From assembly GCA_964019165.1 (NCBI GenBank), contig OZ025281.1, positions 6,357,799-6,421,798 of the forward strand: 64,000 nt of DNA, in the 5' to 3' direction. This document shows, one piece after another, positions 1-14,200 of the stretch. The notes beneath the pieces were generated by a model, which was not told the origin of the DNA, did not search any database, and saw only the letters and a program-made list of their open reading frames with translations. The DNA is from Mastigias papua (taxonomy: Eukaryota; Cnidaria; Scyphozoa; Rhizostomeae; Mastigiidae). Both the position numbers and the translations under genes were made by a program. Within the stretch, counting starts at the first letter, position 1. Every line of letters starts with the position of its first letter.

Positions 1-3000
1 TACTGTTGTATGATTGAAATTGAGTACAATAGCAACAAAGCCATCCATTAAACAACTTTTACATCTATGATTGCACCGATGTCAGTAGTTTAGCCAACGT
101 TTCCTACTCAAATTAGCTTTGGTTATCAGTATGACACTACATGAGGGCTTAAAGTGCTTTAGATATGCTCAAACTGACAATACCATGCAAGAGTGCTATT
201 TCATTCTAAGTTCTTGTGATGTACCGCCAAAACCTCATCTAAGTTTGTTTCTACAAGGAATCTAGCAGTTTTAACATCATATGACTATTACAACCATAGT
301 CATTGCTCTACTTTCAGTGTTTGCACACTTATGTACTTTAGGCCTATTACAAGCAATAACACAGTTTGCATATACTGTTGTATGATTGAAATTGAGTACA
401 ATAGCAACAAAGCCATGCATTAAACAACTTTTACATCTATGATTGCACCGATGTCAGTAGTTTAGGCAACGTTTCCTACTCACATTAGCTTTGGTTATCA
501 CTATTACACTACATATGGGCTTAAAGTGCTGTATATATGCTCAAACTGACAATACCATGCAAGAGTACTATTTCATTCTAAGTTCTTGTGATGTACCGCC
601 AAAACCTCATCTAAGTTTGTTTCTACAAGGAATCTAGCAGTATTAACATCATATGACTATTACAACCATAGTCATTGCTCTACTTTCAGTGTTTGCACAC
701 TTATGTACTTTAGGCCTATTACAAGCAATAACACAGTTTGCATATACTGTTGTATGATTGAAATTGAGTACAATAGCAACAAAGCCATGCATTAAACAAC
801 TTTTACATCTATGATTGCACCGATGTCAGTAGTTTAGCCAACGTTTCCTACTCAAATTAGCTTTGGTTATCAGTATGACACTACATGAGGGCTTAAAGTG
901 CTTTAGATATGCTCAAACTGACAATACCATGCAAGAGTGCTATTTCATTCTAAGTTCTTGTGATGTACCGCCAAAACCTCATCTAAGTTTGTTTCTACAA
1001 GGAATCTAGCAGTTTTAACATCATATGACTATTACAACCATAGTCATTGCTCTACTTTCAGTGTTTGCACACTTATGTACTTTAGGCCTATTACAAGCAA
1101 TAACACAGTTTGCATATACTGTTGTATGATTGAAATTGAGTACAATAGCAACAAAGCCATGCATTAAACAACTTTTACATCTATGATTGCACCGATGTCA
1201 GTAGTTTAGGCAACGTTTCCTACTCACATTAGCTTTGGTTATCACTATTACACTACATATGGGCTTAAAGTGCTGTATATATGCTCAAACTGACAATACC
1301 ATGCAAGAGTACTATTTCATTCTAAGTTCTTGTGATGTACCGCCAAAACCTCATCTAAGTTTGTTTCTACAAGGAATCTAGCAGTATTTACATCATATGA
1401 CTATTACAACCATAGTCATTGCTCTACTTTCAGTGTTTGCACACTTATGTACTTTAGGCCTACTACAAGCAATAACACAGTTTGCATATACTGTTGTATG
1501 ATTGAAATTGAGTACAATAGCAACAAAGCCATGCATTAAACAACTTTTACATCTATGATTGCACCGATGTCAGTAGTTTAGCCAACGTTTCCTACTCAAA
1601 TTAGCTTTGGTTATCAGTATGACACTACATGAGGGCTTAAAGTGCTTTAGATATGCTCAAACTGACAATACCATGCAAGAGTTCTATGTCATTCTACATT
1701 CTTGTGATGAACTGCCAACACATAATCTAAGCGTGTTTCTACAAGGAATCTAGCAGTATTAACATCATAAGACTATTACAACCATAGTCATTGCTCTACT
1801 TTCAGTGTTTGCACACTTACGTAGTTTAGGCCTATTACAGTCAATAACACAGTTTGCATATACTGTTGTATGATTGAAATTGAGTACAATAGCAACAAAG
1901 CCATGCATTAAACAGCTTTTACAGCTATGATAGCACCGATGTCAGTAGTTTAGTCAACGTTTCCTACTCAAATTAGCTTTGGTTATCAGTATGACACTAC
2001 ATATGGGCTTAAAGTGCTGTATATATTCTCAAACTGACAATACCATGCAAGAGTGCTATTTCATTCTACATTCTTGTGATGTACTGCCAACACATAATCT
2101 AAGCGTGTTTCTACAAGGAATCTAGCAGTATTAACATCATATGACTATTACAACCATAGTCATTGCTCTACTTTCAGTGTTTGCACACTTACGTAGGTTA
2201 GGCCCACTACAAGCAATAACACAGTTTGCATATACTGTTGTATGATTGAAATTGAGTACAATAGCAACAAAGCCATGCATTAAACAGCTTTTACAGCTAT
2301 TATTGCACCGATGCCAGTAGTTTAGCCAACTTTTCCTACTCAAATTAGCTTTGGTTATCACTATTACACTACATGAGGGCTTAAAGTGCTTTAGATATGC
2401 TTAAAACTGACAATACCATGCAAGAGTGCTATTTCATTCTACATTCTTATGATGTACCGCCAACACATAATCTAAGCGTGTGTCTACAAGGAATCTAGCA
2501 GTTTTAACATCATATGACAATTACAACCATAGTCATTGCTCTACTTTCAGTGTTTGCACACTTATGTAGTTTAGGCCTATTACAAGCAATAACACAGTTT
2601 GCATATACTGTTGTATGATTGAAATTGAGTACAATAGCAACAAAGCCATGCATTAAACAACTTTTACATCTATGATTGCACCGATGTCAGTAGTTTAGCC
2701 AACGTTTCCTACTCAAATTAGCTTTGGTTATCAGTATGACACTACATGAGGGCTTAAAGTGCTTTAGATATGCTCAAACTGACAATACCATGCAAGAGTG
2801 CTATTTCATTCTACATTCTTGTGATGTACTGCCAATACATAATCTAAGCGTGTTTCTACAAGGAATCTAGCAGTATTAACATCATATGACTATTACAACC
2901 ATAGTCATTGCTCTACTTTCAGTGTTTGCACACTTATGTACTTTAGGCCTATTACAAGCAATAACACAGTTTGCATATACTGTTGTATGATTGAAATTGA

Positions 3001-3920
3001 GTACAATAGCAACAAAGCCATGCATTAAACAACTTTTACATCTATGATTGCACCGATGTCAGTAGTTTAGGCAACGTTTCCTACTCACATTAGCTTTGGT
3101 TATCACTATTACACTACATATGGGCTTAAAGTGCTGTATATATGCTCAAACTGACAATACCATGCAAGAGTACTATTTCATTCTAAGTTCTTGTGATGTA
3201 TCGCCAAAACCTCATCTAAGTTTGTTTCTACAAGGAATCTAGCAGTATTAACATCATATGACTATTACAACCATAGTCATTGCTCTACTTTCAGTGTTTG
3301 CACACTTATGTACTTTAGGCCTATTACAAGCAATAACACAGTTTGCATATACTGTTGTATGATTGAAATTGAGTACAATAGCAACAAAGCCATCCATTAA
3401 ACAACTTTTACATCTATGATTGCACCGATGTCAGTAGTTTAGCCAACGTTTCCTACTCAAATTAGCTTTGGTTATCAGTATGACACTACATGAGGGCTTA
3501 AAGTGCTTTAGATATGCTCAAACTGACAATACCATGCAAGAGTGCTATTTCATTCTAAGTTCTTGTGATGTACCGCCAAAACCTCATCTAAGTTTGTTTC
3601 TACAAGGAATCTAGCAGTTTTAACATCATATGACTATTACAACCATAGTCATTGCTCTACTTTCAGTGTTTGCACACTTATGTACTTTAGGCCTATTACA
3701 AGCAATAACACAGTTTGCATATACTGTTGTATGATTGAAATTGAGTACAATAGCAACAAAGCCATGCATTAAACAACTTTTACATCTATGATTGCACCGA
3801 TGTCAGTAGTTTAGGCAACGTTTCCTACTCACATTAGCTTTGGTTATCACTATTACACTACATATGGGCTTAAAGTGCTGTATATATGCTCAAACTGACA
3901 ATACCATGCAAGAGTGCTAT
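1..3920. repeat. Higher-order repeat, 9-monomer period (partial second unit)
   Basis: The rare variant ccatccatta (other monomers read ccatgcatta) occurs near 51 and again about 3,349 bp later near 3390. That distance is nine monomers plus the 1-bp insertion near 2400. The monomers following each occurrence alternate the same two subtypes until the copies diverge near 3.9 kb. Confidence 0.6.
281..303. other. Dyad symmetry in the satellite monomer (first example)
   Basis: ATGACTAT at 281-288 and ATAGTCAT at 296-303 form a perfect 8-bp inverted repeat with a 7-nt spacer. It recurs in most monomers at the same phase. A second small dyad, AGTGT-ttgc-ACACT, lies just downstream at 316-329. Diverged monomers break the first dyad (atgaatat, atgtctat), so it is common but not invariant. 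Any role is inference. Confidence 0.6.
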
Positions 3921-4837
3921 TTCATTCTAAGTTCTTGTGATGTACCGCCAAAACCTCATCTAATTTTGTTTCTACAAGGAATCTAGCAGTTTTAACATCA
4001 TATGACTATTACAACCATAGTCATTGCTCTACTTTCAGTGTTTGCACACTTATGTACTTTAGGCCTATTACAAGCAATAACACAGTTTGCATATACTGTT
4101 GTATGATTGAAATTGAGTACAATAGCAACAAAGCCATGCATTAAACAACTTTTACATCTATGATTGCACCGATGTCAGTAGTTTAGGCAACGTTTCCTAC
4201 TCACATTAGCTTTGGTTATCACTATTACACTACATATGGGCTTAAAGTGCTGTATATATTCTCAAACTGACAATACCATGCAAGAGTACTATTTCATTCT
4301 AAGTTCTTGTGATGTACCGCCAAAACCTCATCTAAGTTTGTTTCTACAAGGAATCTAGCAGTATTAACATCATATGACTATTACAACCATAGTCATTGCT
4401 CTACTTTCAGTGTTTGCACACTTATGTACTTTAGGCCTATTACAAGCAATAACACAGTTTGCATATACTGTTGTATGATTGAAATTGAGTACAATAGCAA
4501 CAAAGCCATGCATTAAACAACTTTTACATCTATGATTGCACCGATGTCAGTAGTTTAGGCAACGTTTCCTACTCACATTAGCTTTGGTTATCACTATTAC
4601 ACTACATATGGGCTTAAAGTGCTGTATATATGCTCAAACTGACAATACCATGCAAGAGTACTATTTCATTCTAAGTTCTTGTGATGTACCGCCAAAACCT
4701 CATCTAAGTTTGTTTCTACAAGGAATCTAGCAGTATTAACATCATATGACTATTACAAGCATAGTCATTGCTCTACTTTCAGTGTTTGCACACTTATGTA
4801 CTTTAGGCCTATTACAAGCAATAACACAGTTTGCATA

Positions 4838-7800
4838 TACTGTTGTATGATTGAAATTGAGTACAATAGCAACAAAGCCATGCATTAAACAACTTTTACA
4901 TCTATGATTGCACCGATGTCAGTAGTTTAGCCAACGTTTCCTACTCAAATTAGCTTTGGTTATCAGTATGACACTACATGAGGGCTTAAAGTGCTTTAGA
5001 TATGCTCAAACTGACAATACCATGGAAGAGTGCTTTTTCATTCTACATTCTTGTGATGTACTGCCAACACATAATCTAAGCGTGTTTCTACAAGGAATCT
5101 AGCAGTATTAACATCATATGACTATTACAACCATAGTCATTGATCTACTTTCAGTGTTTGCACACTTATGTGCTTTAGGCCTATTACAAGCAATAACACA
5201 GTTTGCATATACTGTTGTATGATTGAAATTGAGTACAATAGCAACAAAGCCATGCATTAAACAACTTTTACATCTATGATTGCACCGATGTCAGTAGTTT
5301 AGCCAACGTTTCCTACTCAAATTAGCTTTGGTTATCAGTATGACACTACATGAGGGCTTAAAGTGCTTTAGATATGCTCAAACTGACAATACCATGCAAG
5401 AGTTCTATGTCATTCTACATTCTTGTGATGAACTGCCAACACATAATCTAAGCGTGTTTCTACAAGGAATCTAGCAGTATTAACATCATAAGACTATTAC
5501 AACCATAGTCATTGCTCTACTTTCAGTGTTTGCACACTTACGTAGTTTAGGCCTATTACAGTCAATAACACAGTTTGCATATACTGTTGTATGATTGAAA
5601 TTGAGTACAATAGCAACAAAGCCATGCATTAAACAGCTTTTACTGCTATGATAGCACCGATGTCAGTAGTTTAGTCAACGTTTCTTACTCAAATTAGCTT
5701 TGGTTATCAGTATGACACTACATGAGGGCTTAAAGTGCTTTAGATATGCTCAAACTGACAATACCATGCAAGAGTGCTATTTCATTCTACATTCTTGTGA
5801 TGTACTGCCAACACATAATCTAAGCGTGTTTCTACAAGGAATCTAGCAGTATTAACATCATATGACTATTACAACCATAGTCATTGCTCTACTTTCAGTG
5901 TTTGCACACTTATGTACTTTAGGCCTATTACAAGCAATAACACAGTTTGCATATACTGTTGTATGATTGAAATTGAGTACAATAGCAACAAAGCCATGCA
6001 TTAAACAGCTTTTACAGCTATGATTGCACCGATGTCAGTAGTTTAGGCAACGTTTCCTACTCACATTAGCTTTGGTTATCACTATTACACTACATATGGG
6101 CTTAAAGTGCTGTATATATGCTCAAACTGACAATACCATGCAAGAGTACTATTTCATTCTAAGTTCTTGTGATGTACCGCCAAAACCTCATCTAAGCGTG
6201 TTTCTACAAGGAATCTAGCAGTATTAACATCATATGACTATTACAACCATAGTCATTGCTCTACTTTCAGTGTTTGCACACTTATGTACTTTAGGCCTAT
6301 TACAAGCAATAACACAGTTTGCATATACTGTTGTATGATTGAAATTGAGTACAATAGCAACAAAGCCATGCATTAAACAACTTTTACATCTATGATTGCA
6401 CCGATGTCAGTAGTTTAGCCAACGTTTCCTACTCAAATTAGCTTTGGTTATCAGTATGACACTACATGAGGGCTTAAAGTGCTTTAGATATGCTCAAACT
6501 GACAATACCATGGAAGAGTGCTTTTTCATTCTACATTCTTGTGATGTACTGCCAACACATAATCTAAGCGTGTTTCTACAAGGAATCTAGCAGTATTAAC
6601 ATCATATGACTATTACAACCATAGTCATTGATCTACTTTCAGTGTTTGCACACTTATGTGCTTTAGGCCTATTACAAGCAATAACACAGTTTGCATATAC
6701 TGTTGTATGATTGAAATTGAGTACAATAGCAACAAAGCCATGCATTAAACAACTTTTACATCTATGATTGCACCGATGTCAGTAGTTTAGCCAACGTTTC
6801 CTACTCAAATTAGCTTTGGTTATCAGTATGACACTACATGAGGGCTTAAAGTGCTTTAGATATGCTCAAACTGACAATACCATGCAAGAGTTCTATGTCA
6901 TTCTACATTCTTGTGATGAACTGCCAACACATAATCTAAGCGTGTTTCTACAAGGAATCTAGCAGTATTAACATCATAAGACTATTACAACCATAGTCAT
7001 TGCTCTACTTTCAGTGTTTGCACACTTACGTAGTTTAGGCCTATTACAGTCAATAACACAGTTTGCATATACTGTTGTATGATTGAAATTGAGTACAATA
7101 GCAACAAAGCCATGCATTAAACAGCTTTTACAGCTATGATAGCACCGATGTCAGTAGTTTAGTCAACGTTTCTTACTCAAATTAGCTTTGGTTATCAGTA
7201 TGACACTACATGAGGGCTTAAAGTGCTGTATATATGCTCAAACTGACAATACCATGCAAGAGTGCTATTTCATTCTACATTCTTGTGATGTACTGCCAAC
7301 ACATAATCTAAGCGTGTTTCTACAAGGAATCTAGCAGTATTAACATCATATGACTATTACAACCATAGTCATTGCTCTACTTTCAGTGTTTGCACACTTA
7401 TGTACTTTAGGCCTATTACAAGCAATAACACAGTTTGCATATACTGTTGTATGATTGAAATTGAGTACAATAGCAACAAAGCCATGCATTAAACAGCTTT
7501 TACAGCTATGATTGCACCGATGTCAGTAGTTTAGGCAACGTTTCCTACTCACATTAGCTTTGGTTATCACTATTACACTACATATGGGCTTAAAGTGCTG
7601 TATATATGCTCAAACTGACAATACCATGCAAGAGTACTATTTCATTCTAAGTTCTTGTGATGTACCGCCAAAACCTCATCTAAGTTTGTTTCTACAAGGA
7701 ATCTAGCAGTATTAACATCATATGACTATTACAACCATAGTCATTGCTCTACTTTCAGTGTTTGCACACTTATGTACTTTAGGCCTATTACAAGCAATAA

Positions 7801-8140
7801 CACAGTTTGCATATACTGTTGTATGATTGAAATTGAGTACAATAGCAACAAAGCCATGCATTAAACAACTTTTACATCTATGATTGCACCGATGTCAGTA
7901 GTTTAGCCAACGTTTCCTACTCAAATTAGCTTTGGTTATCAGTATGACACTACATGAGGGCTTAAAGTGCTTTAGATATGCTCAAACTGACAATACCATG
8001 GAAGAGTGCTTTTTCATTCTACATTCTTGTGATGTACTGCCAACACATAATCTAAGCGTGTTTCTACAAGGAATCTAGCAGTATTAACATCATATGACTA
8101 TTACAACCATAGTCATTGCTCTACTTTCAGTGTTTGCACA
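4838..8140. repeat. Higher-order repeat, 4-monomer (1,488-bp) unit, two full copies and a partial third
   Basis: The diagnostic variant catggaagagtgcttttt starts at 5021, 6509 and 7997, exactly 1,488 bp (4 x 372) apart. Units run about 4838-6325 and 6326-7813, with a third diverging near 8140. Scattered substitutions separate the units, for example ttactgctatg at about 5640 versus ttacagctatg in the next unit, so homogenisation is recent but not complete. Confidence 0.8.
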
Positions 8141-11100
8141 CTTACGTAGGTTAGGCCCACTACAAGCAATAACACAGTTTGCATATACTGTTGTATGATT
8201 GAAAATGAGTACAATAGCAACAAAGCCATGCATTAAACAGCTTTTACAGTTATTATTGCACCGATGCCAGTAGTTTAGCCAACGTTTCCTACTCAAATTA
8301 GCTTTGGTTATCACTATTACACTACATGAGGGCTTAAAGTGCTTTAGATATGCTTAAAACTGACAATACCATGCAAGAGTGCTATTTCATTCTACATTCT
8401 TGTGATGTACCGCCAACACATAATCTAAGCGTGTTTCTACAAGGAATCTAGCAGTATTAACATCATATGACTATTACAACCATAGTCATTGCTCTACTTT
8501 CAGTGTTTGCACACTTACGTAGTTTAGGCCTACTACAAGCAATAACACAGTTTGCATATACTGTTGTATGATTGAAATTGAGTACAATAGCAACAAAGCC
8601 ATGCATTAAACAGCTTTTACAGCTATGATTGCACCGATGTCAGTAGTTTAGGCAACGTTTCCTACTCACATTAGCTTTGGTTATCACTATTACACTACAT
8701 ATGGGCTTAAAGTGCTGTATATATGCTCAAACTGACAATACCATGCAAGAGTACTATTTCATTCTAAGTTCTTGTGATGTACCGCCAAAACCTCATCTAA
8801 GTTTGTTTCTACAAGGAATCTAGCAGTATTAACATCATATGACTATTACAACCATCGTCATTGCTCTACTTTCAGTGTTTGCACACTTATGTACTTTAGG
8901 CCTATTACAAGCAATAACACAGTTTGCATATACTGTTGTATGATTGAAATTGAGTACAATAGCAACAAAGCCATGCATTAAACAACTTTTACATCTATGA
9001 TTGCACCGATGTCAGTAGTTTAGCCAACGTTTCCTACTCAAATTAGCTTTGGTTATCAGTATGACACTACATGAGGGCTTAAAGTGCTTTAGATATGCTC
9101 AAACTGACAATACCATGCAAGAGTGCTTTTTCATTCTACATTCTTGTGATGTACTGCCAACACATAATCTAAGCGTGTTTCTACAAGGAATCTAGCAGTA
9201 TTAACATCATATGACTATTACAACCATAGTCATTGCTCTACTTTCAGTGTTTGCACACTTATGTACTTTAGGCCTATTACAAGCAATAACACAGTTTGCA
9301 TATACTGTTGTATGATTGAAATTGAGTACAATAGCAACAAAGCCATGCATTAAACAACTTTTACAGCTATGAATGCACCGATGTCAGTAGTTTAGCCAAC
9401 GTTTCCTACTCAAATTAGCTTTGGTTATCACTATTACACTACATATGGGCTTAAAGTGCTGTATATATGCTCAAACTGACAATACCATGCAAGAGTACTA
9501 TTTCATTCTAAGTTCTTGTGATGTACCGCCAAAACCTCATCTAAGTTTGTTTCTACAAGGAATCTAGCAGTATTAACATCATATGACTATTACAACCATA
9601 GTCATTGCTCTACTTTCAGTGTTTGCACACTTATGTACTTTAGGCCTATTACAAGCAATAACACAGTTTGCATATACTGTTGTATGATTGAAATTGAGTA
9701 CAATAGCAACAAAGCCATGCATTAAACAACTTTTACATCTATGATTGCACCGATGTCAGTAGTTTAGCCAACGTTTCCTACTCAAATTAGCTTTGGTTAT
9801 CAGTATGACACTACATGAGGGCTTAAAGTGCTTTAGATATGCTCAAACTGACAATACCATGCAAGAGTGCTTTTTCATTCTACATTCTTGTGATGTACTG
9901 CCAACACATAATCTAAGCGTGTTTCTACAAGGAATCTAGCAGTATTAACATCATATGACTATTACAACCATAGTCATTGCTCTACTTTCAGTGTTTGCAC
10001 ACTTATGTACTTCAGGCCTATTACAAGCAATAACACAGTTTGCATATACTGTTGTATGATTGAAATTGAGTACAATAGCAACAAAGCCATGCATTAAACA
10101 ACTTTTACAGCTATGATTGCACCGATGTCAGTAGTTTAGCCAACGTTTCCTACTCAAATTAGCTTTGGTTATCACTATTACACTACATAAGGGCTTAAAG
10201 TGCTTTAGATATGCTCAAACTGACAATACCATGCAAGAGTGCTATTTCATTCTAAGTTCTTGTGATGTACCGCCAAAACCTCATCTAAGTTTGTTTCTAC
10301 AAGGAATCTAGCAGTTTTAACATCATATGACTATTACAAGCATAGTCATTGCTCTACTTTCAGTGTTTGCACACTTATGTACTTTAGGCCTATTACAAGC
10401 AATAACACAGTTTGCATATACTGTTGTATGATTGAAATTGAGTACAATAGCAACAAAGCCATGCATTAAACAACTTTTACATCTATGATTGCACCGATGT
10501 CAGTAGTTTAGCAAACGTTTCCTACTCAAATTAGCTTTGGTTATCAGTATGACACTACATGACGGCTTAAAGTGCTTTAGATATGCTCAAACTGACAATA
10601 CCATGCAAGAGTGCTATTTCATTCTACATTCTTGTGATGTACTGCCAACACATAATCTAAGCGTGTTTCTACAAGGAATCTAGCAGTATTAACATCATAT
10701 GACTATTACAACCATAGTCATTGCTCTACTTTCAGTGTTTGCACACTTATGTAGTTTAGGCCTATTACAAGCAATAACACATTTTGCATTTACTGTTGTA
10801 TGATTGAAATTGAGTACAATAGCAACAAAGCCATGCATTAAACAGCTTTTACAGCTATGATTGCACCGATGTCAGTAGTTTAGCCAACGTTTCCTACTCA
10901 AATTAGCGTTGGTTATCAGTATGACACTAAATGAGGGCTTAAAGTGCTTTAGATATGCTCAAACTGACAATACCATGCAAGAGTGCTTTTTCATTCTACA
11001 TTCTTGTGATGTACTGCCAACACATAATCTAAGCGTGTTTCTACAAGGAATCTAGCAGTATTAACATCATATGACTATTACAACCATAGTCATTGCTCTA

Positions 11101-11210
11101 CTTTCAGTGTTTGCACACTTATGTACTTTAGGCCTATTACAAGCAATAACACAGTTTGCATATACTGTTGTATGATTGAAATTGAGTACAATAGCAACAA
11201 AGCCATGCAT

Positions 11211-14200
11211 TAAAGAGATTTTACATCTATGATTGCACCGATATCAGTAGTTTAGCCAACGTTTCCTACTCAAATTAGCTTTGGTTATCAGTATGACACT
11301 ACATGAGGGCTTAAAGTGCTTTAGATATGCTCAAACTGACAATACCATGCAAGAGTGCTATTTCATTCTACATTCTTGTGATGTACTGCCAACACATAAT
11401 CTAAGCGTGTTTCTACAAGGAATCTAGCAGTATTAACATCATATGACTATTACAACCATAGTCATTGCTTTACTTTCAGTGTGTGCACACTTATGTACTT
11501 TAGGCCTATTACAAGCAATAACACAGTTTGCATATAATGTTGTATGATTGAAATTGAGTACAATAGCAACAAAGCCATGCATTAAACAACTTTTACAGCT
11601 ATGATTGCACCGATGTCAGTAGTTTTGGCAACGTTTCCTACTCAAATTAGCTTTGGTTATCACTATTACACTACATATGGGCTTAAAGTGCTGTATATAT
11701 GCTCAAACTGACAATACCATGCAAGAGTACTATTTCATTCTAAGTTCTTGTGATGTACCGCCAAAACCTCATCTAAGTTTGTTTCTACAAGGAATCTAGC
11801 AGTATTAACATCATATGACTATTACAACCATAGTCATTGCTCTACTTTCAGTGTTTGCACACTTATGTACTTTAGGCCTATTACAAGCAATAACACAGTT
11901 TGCATATACTGTTGTATGATTGAAATTGAGTACAATAGCAACAAAGCCATGCATTAACCAGCTTTTACAGCTATGATTGCACCGATGTCAGTAGTTTAGC
12001 CAACGTTTCCTACTCAAATTAGCGTTGGTTATCAGTATGACACTAAATGAGGGCTTAAAGTGCTTTAGATATGCTCAAACTGACAATACCATGCAAGAGT
12101 GCTTTTTCATTCTACATTCTTGTGATGTACTGCCAACACATAATCTAAGCGTGTTTCTACAAGGAATCTAGCAGTATTAACATCATATGACTATTACAAC
12201 CATAGTCATTGCTCTACTTTCAGTGTTTGCACACCTATGTACTTTAGGCCTATTACAAGCAATAACACAGTTTGCATATACTGTTGTATGATTGAAATTG
12301 AGTACAATAGCAACAAAGCCATGCATTAAACAACTTTTACATCTATGATTGCACCGATGTCAGTAGTTTAGCCAACGTTTCCTACTCAAATTAGCTTTGG
12401 TTATCAGTATGACTCTACATGAGGGCTTAAAGTGCTTTAGATATGCTCAAACTGACAATACCATGCAAGAGTGCTATTTCATTCTACATTCTTGTGATGT
12501 ACCGCCAACACATAATCTAAGCGTGTTTCTACAAGGAATCTAGCAGTATTAACATCATATGACTATTACAACCATAGTCATTGCTCTACTTTCAGTGTTT
12601 GCACACTTACGTAGTTTAGGCCTACTACAAGCAATAACACAGTTTGCATATACTGTTGTATGATTGAAATTGAGTACAATAGCAACAAAGCCATGCATTA
12701 AACAGCTTTTACAGCTATGATTGCACCGATGTCAGTAGTTTAGTCAACGTTTCCTACTCAAATTAGCTTTGGTAATCACTATTACACTACATATGGGCTT
12801 AAAGTGCTGCATATATGCTCAAACTGACAATACCATGCAAGAGAACTATTTCATTCTAAGTTCTTATGATGTACCGCGAAAACCTCATCTAAGTTTGTTT
12901 CTACAAGGAATCTAGCAGTTTTAACATCATATGACTATTACAACCATAGTCATTGCTCTACTTTCAGTGTTTGCACACTTATGTACTTTAGGCGTATTAC
13001 AAGCAATAACACAGTTTGCATATACTGTTGTATGATTGAAATTGAGTACAATAGCAACAAAGCCATGCATTAAAGAGATTTTACATCTATGATTGCACCG
13101 ATGTCAGTAGTTTAGCAAACGTTTCCTACTCAAATTAGCTTTGGTTATCAGTATGACACTACATGAGGGCTTAAAGTGCTTTAGATATGCTCAAACTGAC
13201 AATACCATGCAAGAGTGCTATTTCATTCTACATTCTTGTGATGTACTGCCAACACATAATCTAAGCGTGTTTCTACAAGGAATCTAGCAGTATTAACATC
13301 ATATGACTATTACAACCATAGTCATTGCTCTACTTTCAGTGTTTGCACACTTACGTAGGTTAGGCCCACTACAAGCAATAACACAGTTTGCATATACTGT
13401 TGTATGATTGAAATTGAGTACAATAGCAACAAAGCCATGCATTAAACAGCTTTTACAGCTATGATTGCACCGATGTCAGTAGTTTAGCCAACGTTTCCTA
13501 CTCAAATTAGCTTTGGTTATCACTATTACACTACATATGGGCTTAAAGTGCTGTATATATGCTCAAACTGACAATACCATGCAAGAGTACTATTTCATTC
13601 TAAGTTCTTGTGATGTACCGCCAAAACCTCATCTAAGTTTGTTTCTACAAGGACTCTAGCAGTATTAACATCATATGACTATTACAACCATAGTCATTGC
13701 TCTACTTTCAGTGTTTGCACACTTACGTAGTTTAGGCCTACTACAAGCAATAACACAGTTTGCATATACTGTTGTATGATTGAAATTGAGTACAATAGCA
13801 ACAAAGCCATGCATTTAACAGCTTTTACAGCTATGATTGCACCGATGTCAGTAGTTTAGGCAACGTTTCCTACTCAAATTAGCTTTGGTTATCACTATGA
13901 CACTACATGAGGGCTTAAAGTGCTTTAGATATGCTCAAACTGACAATACCATGGAAGAATGCTTTTTCATTCTACATTCTTGTGATGTACTGCCAACACA
14001 TAATCTAAGCGTGTTTCTACAAGGAATCTAGCAGTATTAACATCATATGACTATTACAACCATAGTCATTGCTCTACTTTCAGTGTTTGCACACTTATGT
14101 ACTTTAGGCCTATTACAAGCAATAACACAGTTTGCATATACTGTTGTATGATTGAAATTGAGTACAATAGCAACAAAGCCATGCATTAAACAACTTTTAC

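Noticed and set aside
2137..2361. 74-codon minus-strand open frame in satellite, also at 8090-8314
   Set aside because: Present only in variant monomers that happen to lack a stop; it has no domain, no context, and almost all of the other monomers break it.
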